In this document: positions 1 to 5,293 of the stretch, piece after piece | Layout of the letters: every line of letters starts with the position of its first letter | How positions within the stretch are numbered: the stretch's first letter is position 1 | Source of the DNA: Thermodesulfobacteriales bacterium | Lineage (GTDB): Bacteria; Desulfobacterota_D; UBA1144; Nemesobacterales; UBA2774 | Assembly (NCBI GenBank): GCA_004525335.1 | Contig: SPCL01000139.1 | Location: forward strand, 1-5,375 | Direction of reading: 5' to 3' | DNA: 5,375 bases | Program-made: the position numbers and the translations under genes | Notes under the pieces: model-generated | What the model saw: the letters and a program-made list of their open reading frames with translations, nothing else | Told to the model about the DNA's origin: nothing | Databases searched by the model: none

Positions 1-357
1 GCACCCAAGCAACAACACAATAACATACCCGTAAGGAGACGAAGAGCTTCTTACAACCCAGGTGAGGTTTAAGCTCAAACCCCATTCTTAGATCCGCGAG
101 ACGAAGACGATTATTAAGAAGGTGGCGGGTCTGATGGGATTAACCTAATGTTTTATTCTATTAGTATTTGTATAATTCATCGTGAGTGTCTAATATGCGC
201 GCGCGCATGGCCTCTGGGTGGTTGTTTCGCTTACTTCCCTGTGGTCGCTGGTTTATTGCTCTAGAAGGTAACCTACCATATACATCATCCCACGCAATAA
301 TGCGCCAACAGAAACTTTTTACTCTAAACCGTATCCGATTAAACCAGGTCTTTCAGT
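1..357. other. Left-edge region without a supportable gene
   Basis: No gene in this stretch can be defended. On the plus strand an open frame enters from the left edge and stops at 70-72 (about 23 residues, arginine-rich, ending NPGEV), which could be the tail of a gene outside the window. On the minus strand a frame starting with ATG at 85-83 runs off the left edge (MGFELKPHLG...) and is an equally weak alternative. A short inverted repeat, GGTTT (66-70) and AAACC (77-81), could form a 5-bp stem with a 6-nt loop. A 14-bp perfect palindrome of alternating G and C lies at 195-208. AT-rich stretches at 151-178 and CATATACA at 278-285 could be promoter elements for the following gene, but none is convincing. 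Base composition here is richer in G+C than right of about 1000. Confidence 0.5.
195..208. repeat. 14-bp GC-alternating palindrome, copy 1
   Basis: The sequence ATGCGCGCGCGCAT is a perfect palindrome of alternating purine and pyrimidine bases. Its 12-bp core, TGCGCGCGCGCA (196-207), recurs exactly at 959-970, so the two copies bracket the zinc-ribbon gene. What it does is unknown: it could be a protein-binding or methylation site, a Z-DNA-prone tract, or a chance recurrence. Confidence 0.6.
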
Positions 358-975
358 TTGTTCTGCCCATACTGTGGAAGCAAAGTTAAGGAAGAACACA
401 ATTTCTGCAACAACTGCGGCAAAAAAAATGAGAAAACCGCACCACCATCGATAAGCGACACAGACAGCCCACACCCGCTATCAGATACAACCCAAGAAAC
501 CGTTTTAGGAGGGTTAGCAAGCTCTGACATGGCGAGACCTGGCTCCACGGGTTACGGAGTCTACATCACAACCAGGAGAGTAATCGGCGTCAAGAAGCCT
601 GACCAGTTCACCAAAGCCATCAGCGGCGCCATCGCAGGTGCAGTCATTGGGAAAGTACTGGGCTTCGGAGCCCCCTGGGCTGTGAGCAACGCATTGGGAC
701 GATGTTTGTCGAATGACGAGAACATACATATACTAATAGAACTGGAGAGAAACAAGGACTTTGAAGCATCTAGGCGGGATATTACACTCATACAGCTTAA
801 GAGTCCAGGTTTGACTAGCCTGGGTCAGTTAGCAGTTTTTTGTGGTGGGGAGACTACTACGAATATCATGGTAGTTATTCGGACGCACAGTGTATATGAG
901 AGCTCAAGGAGATGTTTCAAACGTATTATCCTCAAGTTCTGCGGGTTATCTGAGGGGTTGCGCGCGCGCACGTAA
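358..975 (+). CDS. Zinc-ribbon protein with C-terminal PH-like domain, probably frameshifted near its end
   Basis: Predicted 205-residue soluble protein of unknown function. Residues 3-20 form a zinc ribbon (C3-x2-C6 then C17-x2-C20). A low-complexity linker rich in Ser, Thr and Pro (about 27-60) follows. Residues 66 to about 181 form a beta-rich domain with a YGVYITTRRVIGV start, a glycine-rich insert (87-106) and a strand pair around LKSPGLTSLGQL. I infer a PH/GRAM-like fold, as in other archaeal zinc-ribbon proteins of this layout, but not firmly. The start is TTG at 358, the only initiator after an in-frame stop at 340-342, with AGGT 8 nt upstream. After Glu181 the frame reads through an unlikely Ser/Arg-rich tail to 975, while another frame gives a natural-looking C-terminus ending at 953. 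The gene is therefore probably damaged, or the assembly has a one-base error. Its G+C content is higher than that of the module to its right, and it is separated from it by a non-coding gap. Confidence 0.65.
   Translation: MFCPYCGSKVKEEHNFCNNCGKKNEKTAPPSISDTDSPHPLSDTTQETVLGGLASSDMARPGSTGYGVYITTRRVIGVKKPDQFTKAISGAIAGAVIGKVLGFGAPWAVSNALGRCLSNDENIHILIELERNKDFEASRRDITLIQLKSPGLTSLGQLAVFCGGETTTNIMVVIRTHSVYESSRRCFKRIILKFCGLSEGLRART
900..953 (+). other. Displaced C-terminal tail of the zinc-ribbon gene (frameshift)
   Basis: From base 900, in the frame one base back from the upstream gene, the codons read E-LKEMFQTYYPQVLRVI and then a TGA stop at 951-953. Joined to the preceding THSVYE this gives THSVYEELKEMFQTYYP, an amphipathic helix that suits the end of a PH-like domain. 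The unshifted frame gives ESSRRCFKRIILKFC instead. The simplest explanation is loss of one G, GAGGAGCTC becoming GAGAGCTC at 898-905. This is read directly from the codons; which frame is ancestral is inferred. Confidence 0.6.
959..970. repeat. GC-alternating palindrome, copy 2
   Basis: This is an exact second copy of TGCGCGCGCGCA, 763 bp from the first. It lies just after the inferred original stop (951-953) of the zinc-ribbon gene and inside the read-through tail of its present frame, where it encodes the arginine-rich LRART end. If the frameshift is real, this copy was originally intergenic, so both copies would lie between genes. Confidence 0.6.
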
Positions 976-1154
976 TGCGATAATAGAATCAATTTGGTTA
1001 TCTAATCTCCACATTGATTTGTTGTTTTTATTATTTGGTGGTAGACCGGGAACAGAAAAAGAAACCGTGATCACTATCTTTCAATTAAGACTTTATGGTG
1101 TTTGTTCAATAACTCTTTTTCGAGTTGTTTGGGTACTTGCGCCTTAACCACGGA

Positions 1155-1165
1155 TTTTTTTCTTT
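1155..1165 (+). terminator. T-rich tract, possible archaeal terminator
   Basis: A run of seven T, then C and three more T, lies on the plus strand between the left-hand gene and the stop of the oppositely oriented CARF gene. Archaeal RNA polymerase often terminates on U-rich tracts without a hairpin, so this could end plus-strand transcripts from the left. A 22-nt hairpin at 1108-1129 (AATAACTC paired with GAGTTGTT, one G-T wobble, 6-nt loop) lies shortly before it. Both elements are weak and unsupported by other data. Confidence 0.3.
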
Positions 1166-1167
1166 AT

Positions 1168-1971
1168 TTACCAAACAATTTTTTTGGGTTTCTTCAAGGC
1201 AATCATATAAAGTCCTTGTTCGGTGAGTTGGATTATAGTGTTTCTACCCATCCTAGTTCTTGAAATATACTTATTTAACTCGAGTTTTTCTAAAATGCCT
1301 CTATTTAGCTTCATTAAAAGACTGCTTTGTCTTCTTCGACGTGAATCAGATTCTAGTATTTGGCGGTAATCTTGGGCAAATCCCTCTACTTTTTCTAGGG
1401 TTAATTTCTCGAGTATCTGATCATTGCTTAACCTGTTATCAGTAGCGTCCCTGAGTAGTTTGAGCACTATTAACTCCTTTTCAGATGGTCCTTGAATGCT
1501 GTAATTAGTAAGAAACTCTACTTTTCCGGACGATATACTGAGTCCGTGTTCGATTTTTTCTTGTTCTGTTTCAGGGTATTTTTCGGCGTATACATAGTAG
1601 TGCTTAACCTCATTTCCCATTGCTGCTAAGGCTGCAGCGACAGAAGTAAGTCTTCCAGCTGCGGCAATGTTAACATATACATGGTTTTTTTCTTGTTTTT
1701 CTTTTTTTATTATTGAAGAAATTGTTTCTAGTGTTTCAAGAAAATCGAATATGTTAACATTTTTCTTTATGACTTCAATATCCATCGCAAGAAGGGCACC
1801 ATTTACTTTTGAGGTGTAGAATTGTTGACGTTCATACATATTGTCAATTAAGTTGGATTCGTATTCTAATGGAGTTAGTAAATAAACCCTGTTCGCTTTT
1901 AATGATTTGAATGGTTTTATTGCTCTGTCAATTTCATGACCGAGAGGTATAATGTGGACTATTTGCTCCAT
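1168..1971 (-). CDS. CARF-domain winged-helix transcriptional regulator, HFX_2341/DUF6293-like
   Basis: Predicted 267-residue cytoplasmic ligand-binding DNA-binding protein. Residues 1 to about 155 form a Rossmann-like CARF domain: a first strand and turn (VHIIPLGHEIDRAI, 5-18), a second strand at RVYLLTP (28-34), and the ligand-loop motif VNIAAAGRLTSVAAALAAMG (100-119), where CARF proteins usually show N-x-S/A-G-G-T/R-K. Residues about 160-267 form a winged helix: PSEKELIVLKLL opens it, a basic SRRRRQSS stretch (210-217) lies in the middle, and the wing reads TRMGRNTIIQLTEQG (239-253). CARF domains in CRISPR-linked proteins bind cyclic oligoadenylates; HFX_2341-type members are mostly found away from cas loci, with ligand unknown to me. 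The ATG at 1971 has only a weak GGA upstream. The gene is divergent from the nuclease operon, 74 bp apart, and so is its likely regulator. No Cas10 or CRISPR array is visible here. Confidence 0.85.
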   Translation of the reverse strand: MEQIVHIIPLGHEIDRAIKPFKSLKANRVYLLTPLEYESNLIDNMYERQQFYTSKVNGALLAMDIEVIKKNVNIFDFLETLETISSIIKKEKQEKNHVYVNIAAAGRLTSVAAALAAMGNEVKHYYVYAEKYPETEQEKIEHGLSISSGKVEFLTNYSIQGPSEKELIVLKLLRDATDNRLSNDQILEKLTLEKVEGFAQDYRQILESDSRRRRQSSLLMKLNRGILEKLELNKYISRTRMGRNTIIQLTEQGLYMIALKKPKKIVW

Positions 1972-1984
1972 TTATTCCGACCAC

Positions 1985-2013
1985 GCTAACAATGCTAACG
2001 TTATTCACGTGAA
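1985..2013. promoter_or_regulatory. Cluster of small repeats and palindromes, possible operator
   Basis: The shared divergent promoter region has a direct repeat of GCTAAC (1985-1990 and 1994-1999, period 9). An 8-bp perfect palindrome TAACGTTA (1996-2003) and a 10-bp perfect palindrome TTCACGTGAA (2004-2013) follow directly. The second palindrome sits immediately next to the TATA box, where bound protein would hinder TBP/TFB loading in both directions. The divergent CARF-wHTH protein is the natural candidate to bind here, but that is inferred from position only. Confidence 0.5.
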
Positions 2014-2017
2014 CGTA

Positions 2018-2026
2018 TTTATATAA
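2018..2026 (+). promoter_or_regulatory. TATA box of the divergent promoter region
   Basis: TTTATATAA matches the archaeal box A. Its centre (2022) is 24 nt before the TTG and 33 nt before the GTG start candidates of the zinc-finger gene, so plus-strand transcription should begin at or very near the start codon (leaderless). Read on the minus strand the element is TTATATAAA, also a good box A, preceded by an A-rich TFB-like stretch. It would place the CARF transcript start near 1996, giving a leader of about 25 nt. No other good TATA element lies between the two genes, so one box may serve both directions. Confidence 0.65.
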
Positions 2027-2045
2027 TTTTACCTTAAAGTCTAAT

Positions 2046-2360
2046 TTGGTCAAAGTGTCAAGAAGAAATAAAAAGATCGGTTCTAAAAAAAAGCCAATAA
2101 CTGCCCATCATTATTTTTGCATGACCTGTACTCACCAATTTCATTCAATCAAAAATTATTGTGAGAATGAAAAGTGCCATGTTTGGGGAAAGAAGACTAT
2201 TAGAGAACTGGATGAATATAAAACTAGAAAAATACCTAGAAGCAGTGGCTATAAAAATAACTGGCAAAATGAATCCGACTTTTATGAATCTGAGCAATTT
2301 CCTATCAATGTTGCTATATTCCTAAAAAACAAGTTACCAAGTAAGGCGATAAAGGAATGA
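2046..2360 (+). CDS. Small zinc-finger protein, first gene of the nuclease operon
   Basis: Predicted 104-residue basic soluble protein that I do not recognise as a named family. The N-terminus is strongly basic (SRRNKKIGSKKK, 5-16). A zinc-binding motif follows: C25-x2-C28 then C39-x4-C44, with His at 21, 22, 30, 33 and 45 as further possible ligands. The remainder is polar with aromatic residues. This suits a nucleic-acid-binding or partner protein; no catalytic motif is seen. The start is uncertain: TTG at 2046 fits leaderless transcription from the TATA box, and GTG at 2055 would remove three residues. Its stop overlaps the next start by 4 nt (ATGA, 2357-2360), so translation is coupled to the YaaA-RelE fusion. 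That position, just before a toxin-like gene, makes an antitoxin or accessory-factor role possible, but this is inference. Confidence 0.75.
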   Translation: MVKVSRRNKKIGSKKKPITAHHYFCMTCTHQFHSIKNYCENEKCHVWGKKTIRELDEYKTRKIPRSSGYKNNWQNESDFYESEQFPINVAIFLKNKLPSKAIKE

Positions 2361-3463
2361 GTGAACAATTGATCAAATATCAACCAAGTAGTAAGATACT
2401 CATTATCACCATTTGCTCTTTTACCAAAGAAGCAGGTGGTATAACTTACTATAATAAAGTGGATTCAATTATTAATGAACTCAGTCATTACACCGCAGAT
2501 AGACTTATTGAAAGAAGAAATACGATACTGGAACATCTTTGGAATGGAGACTTTGATACACAGGGACAGACAGTTAGCAGTCACAAATTCAATTCAGAAC
2601 TAGTGAAAGGACCAGACTTTGGCGTAGCTAGCTCCTTGGCACTCTACTTACCAGCTATCGAAAGGTATAACGGAAGATTCTATAAGGCTCTAGGAAATGA
2701 AGGCAAAAAAAAGCTGGTAAAATCACGTCATCATATATTGATTCAAACAGGCTTGTATGGAATTGTAAAACCGCTTGAGTCTATTCAGCTATATAGTGTA
2801 CCAATTGAGCATGACTCACTTGTACAAAAAACATGGAGAAAAAATGATCTAATCACGGAAATCATCATGGAATACGTTAAGCGTAATCAAATTGAGATAA
2901 TTTTTGACTTTACATCAAGAAAAGATTACAGAGACGTTATTGATTGGCGAAAGATCGCAGCCTCAACGCAGGCCAAAGTATTTCACTGCTTTTCTACCTT
3001 AGCAGCAGGAGCAGATTCTCTATCTTTTTTCGGAGATTTCCTCAATAGATATATGCTGGAGGCTTCAGAAGAAGATTTACAAAGACTAGAACCCGACACA
3101 GAATTCGAAGGGATTCTTTTCAGAAAAATACCTGAAACTCTCACAACATTACCGAAAGAGCCAACACACCATGCAATTAATGATTTACCCATAGTTGAGG
3201 AATGGGATTGGTACATAGAATATGACGCTAATTTCTTCAGAGACTTCCATAACCTAGGTGGAACAACAGAGAAATCCAAGATACTAAAAGACATTATCGA
3301 AATTCAAAAACATCCAGATACTCAGATTGGAGATATACAAAAACCTTACAGTGCTAATTTGAAGGGAAAATGGAGGAGGAGGTCCCTAAAATCCATACGA
3401 CTAGTTTACTCATTTGACCATGAGAGCAGGCGAATCTTCATACATGAATTAACCCATAAATAA
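2357..3463 (+). CDS. YaaA-like (DUF328) domain fused to a C-terminal RelE/ParE-type toxin
   Basis: Predicted 368-residue two-domain protein. Residues 13 to about 255 resemble the DNA-binding YaaA/DUF328 fold: strand ILIITICS (14-21), LPAIERYNGRFYKAL (98-112), TGLYGIVKPLESIQLY (131-146) matching the YaaA SGLYGVLRPLDLMQPY, and FDFTSRKDYRDVI (183-195) matching its LAS-x-EY segment. After a linker, residues about 284-368 look like a RelE/ParE/YoeB toxin: FFRDFHNL and ILKDIIEIQKHP helices, then NLKGKWRRRSLKSIRLVYSFD (334-354) and the closing strand IFIHELTHK. R340, R342, R348 and H363/H367 are candidate catalytic or RNA-contact residues. RelE-family toxins cut mRNA at the ribosome, whereas ParE members poison gyrase; the sequence alone does not separate these. 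The start overlaps the preceding stop (ATGA), with AAGG just upstream, and the next gene begins 9 nt after the stop. No separate antitoxin of a known family is seen. Confidence 0.8.
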   Translation: MSEQLIKYQPSSKILIITICSFTKEAGGITYYNKVDSIINELSHYTADRLIERRNTILEHLWNGDFDTQGQTVSSHKFNSELVKGPDFGVASSLALYLPAIERYNGRFYKALGNEGKKKLVKSRHHILIQTGLYGIVKPLESIQLYSVPIEHDSLVQKTWRKNDLITEIIMEYVKRNQIEIIFDFTSRKDYRDVIDWRKIAASTQAKVFHCFSTLAAGADSLSFFGDFLNRYMLEASEEDLQRLEPDTEFEGILFRKIPETLTTLPKEPTHHAINDLPIVEEWDWYIEYDANFFRDFHNLGGTTEKSKILKDIIEIQKHPDTQIGDIQKPYSANLKGKWRRRSLKSIRLVYSFDHESRRIFIHELTHK

Positions 3464-3467
3464 GGTG
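3464..3467 (+). promoter_or_regulatory. Shine-Dalgarno of the GIY-YIG gene
   Basis: GGTG lies directly after the TAA stop of the previous gene (3461-3463) and 5 nt before the ATG at 3473. It matches part of the archaeal anti-SD target GGAGGTGATC and supports this start. Internal operon genes thus use a ribosome binding site, while the first gene appears leaderless, a common archaeal pattern. Confidence 0.5.
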
Positions 3468-3472
3468 TAGAA

Positions 3473-5200
3473 ATGGACAGATATGATTGGGACGGATTAA
3501 AAAAGAAACTATTAGAGAAGTATCGTGCACAACTCGATCTCGGAGAACATATAATAATAACCGAAGATGAAAGCGACCACTTTTTTGGCAAGTCAATAAA
3601 AAGTGCCATGCCTGGAAAATGCATTCTTGAAGAAGGAATAAATCCAAAAAAGGTTGTCCCAACCATCCCAAAACATCTAGGATTATTAGGTTATTCAAGT
3701 CGCGTTGGATTAAAGAATAATAGGAAATATGTAGAAATCTGGGCCCCAAAAAATTATCAAAGTAAAGAACCTTCAGAAACTAAGAAACAGGCGACCCAGA
3801 AAAAATATGTAGCTCAAGAAAATAACTCCGAATCCGATGATAATCGTTTGAATCATATTAACGAGTTTTATGCATTACTCGATAAATTAATAGAAACCAA
3901 TGGTATTCACCAACTCTCCACATTCAACTCTAAATTACCAGATGGAGGCGTCTATTTCTTCTTTGAGTCATCTGAGCGTAGAGAAAACAGTAGAAACTAC
4001 CGAGTTGTGAGAGTAGGAACACACGCGGTTTCTATTGGAAGTAAAGCTACTTTATGGGATAGACTTCGTACACATCGAGGGCACAAGACTGGTGAATATG
4101 CTGGTGGCGGGAACCACAGAGCCTCAGTATTCCGAAAACTAGTCGGAGAAGCTATTCTAAACAAAAATAATCTAAACAAATATTACACGACCTGGGGAGT
4201 AGACGAAAGCACTGATACAAATTTAAAAGAAAAAGAACACCCTCTAGAGTTAGCAGTAAGCCATCATGTTGGAGAAATGTATTTTACATGGGTCCAAATA
4301 GAAGATGAACCGAGCAAAAATAGTTTAAGAAAAACTATCGAGCAGAATGCCATAGCTCTACTTAGCAACACCGATAAATTGCCTATTAATCCACAGTCAA
4401 AATTCTGGTTAGGTAATTGGAGCCCAAATGAGGATGTAACAAAGTCAGGTTTATGGAATTCTAACCACACAAAGGAACGATATTCACCTAACTTTATTGA
4501 CAAACTAAACAATATCCTATATCCTCAAACCATAGAGAAAAGATCGCATAACGAAGAACCTAATAAAACCCTAATAATCATCCCATGCAGCGGAAAAAAA
4601 GCACCTGGTTCCTATACTTACTCACATGAGTCGCGAAGAGTCATAGATTATCTCCCACAAGAGCTACAAAATTCATTGTCTTCCCTAAGACAGAGTATAG
4701 CAGAAAACTTTGGATTACCCTTTGGACCAGACCTCGGACCGTTTGATTCTATGCAAAATATCGGATATTTGCCCGCGTACAAACGATATAGTGGAAATAT
4801 CTACAGCAAAATATCCCAAGAAGATTGGGATAAACTTGGTTCAGGAAAAGGTTATGATTTGATAATTATCTCAGCGTTATACGGATTGATATTCTGGGAT
4901 GAACCGATTAGAAATTATAACGTAACCATGAAACAGACATTGAATAACGGCTACAAATTGAAGACAAACTGGAAATACATATTGCCACAAATTCTTGCCT
5001 CAATAATTAAGACAAACGGGTATTCTAAAGTGCATGAACTACTATCAACGGATTACCGCGAAGCACTTCAAGGATACAGACAAATCATCAGAAACGATGG
5101 CGTTGAGGTAATTGTACAAGATCTATCCGAATACAGGAGCGGCTCTGATTATTACCGAGGAGAAACGGTAAATAACCTTATTCTAGGCCGTCAATCATAA
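3473..5200 (+). CDS. Three-part protein: unknown N-terminal domain, GIY-YIG-type nuclease, YaaA-like domain
   Basis: Predicted 575-residue cytoplasmic protein. Residues 1-95 form a small domain I do not recognise (LLEKYRAQLDLGEHIIITEDE at 13-33, then KHLGLLGYSSRVG). A charged low-complexity linker covers about 96-124. Residues about 128-350 form a GIY-YIG-type nuclease: GGVYFFFE (158-165) as the GIY strand, RVVRVGTHA (177-185) in the YIG position, R197 and R199 with H201 in LWDRLRTHRG, GGGNHRASVFRKLVG (211-225), and NSLRKTIEQNAIALLSN (283-299) supplying the likely metal-binding Glu290 and a conserved Asn. The tail SGLWNSNHT (325-333) is typical of the bacterial members I recall. Residues about 365-555 form a YaaA/DUF6884-like domain: LIIIPCSGKK (367-376), LPAYKRYSGNIYSKI (433-447), ISALYGLIFWDEPIRNY (466-482). 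GIY-YIG enzymes cleave DNA; the YaaA-like part may bind DNA. It is the last gene of the operon, 9 nt after the YaaA-RelE gene. Substrate specificity is unknown. Confidence 0.8.
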   Translation: MDRYDWDGLKKKLLEKYRAQLDLGEHIIITEDESDHFFGKSIKSAMPGKCILEEGINPKKVVPTIPKHLGLLGYSSRVGLKNNRKYVEIWAPKNYQSKEPSETKKQATQKKYVAQENNSESDDNRLNHINEFYALLDKLIETNGIHQLSTFNSKLPDGGVYFFFESSERRENSRNYRVVRVGTHAVSIGSKATLWDRLRTHRGHKTGEYAGGGNHRASVFRKLVGEAILNKNNLNKYYTTWGVDESTDTNLKEKEHPLELAVSHHVGEMYFTWVQIEDEPSKNSLRKTIEQNAIALLSNTDKLPINPQSKFWLGNWSPNEDVTKSGLWNSNHTKERYSPNFIDKLNNILYPQTIEKRSHNEEPNKTLIIIPCSGKKAPGSYTYSHESRRVIDYLPQELQNSLSSLRQSIAENFGLPFGPDLGPFDSMQNIGYLPAYKRYSGNIYSKISQEDWDKLGSGKGYDLIIISALYGLIFWDEPIRNYNVTMKQTLNNGYKLKTNWKYILPQILASIIKTNGYSKVHELLSTDYREALQGYRQIIRNDGVEVIVQDLSEYRSGSDYYRGETVNNLILGRQS

Positions 5201-5264
5201 AGCGTACGAACTCGCGTGCAAGAAAGATATTATTGATATTTTTACAATGAAATAACCATTCAAA

Positions 5265-5274
5265 TTTTTATTAT
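5265..5274 (+). promoter_or_regulatory. TATA-like element of the ASCH-domain gene
   Basis: TTTTTATTAT is centred about 24 nt before the ATG at 5294, the spacing expected for a leaderless archaeal transcript. There is no Shine-Dalgarno ahead of that ATG. The ASCH gene is thus likely transcribed separately from the operon upstream, despite lying in the same direction 93 bp away. The match to the box A consensus is moderate. Confidence 0.4.
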
Positions 5275-5293
5275 CTAAGATTAGTAAATACCC

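Noticed and set aside
1..85. Minus-strand frame starting at ATG 85-83 and leaving the window, MGFELKPHLG...
   Set aside because: It is only 28 codons long with no recognisable motif, and a competing plus-strand frame ends at 72, so neither can be defended.
85..120. Inverted repeat TTCTTA (85-90) and TAAGAA (115-120), possible RNA structure
   Set aside because: The 6-bp outer stem encloses a 24-nt loop with little further pairing, which chance easily gives in this length of sequence.
186..389. Open frame of 67 codons on the plus strand overlapping the zinc-ribbon start
   Set aside because: It shows no domain or compositional sign of a protein and overlaps the better supported zinc-ribbon gene in another frame.
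890..1147. Open frame of 85 codons on the plus strand
   Set aside because: It begins inside the zinc-ribbon gene, and its product does not resemble a folded protein. Its downstream part is low-complexity hydrophobic sequence from a T-rich spacer.
2983..3749. Three long antisense open frames across the operon junction
   Set aside because: They lie opposite strongly supported YaaA-RelE and GIY-YIG coding sequence, and their Ser/Leu-rich products are typical of reverse-strand shadows.
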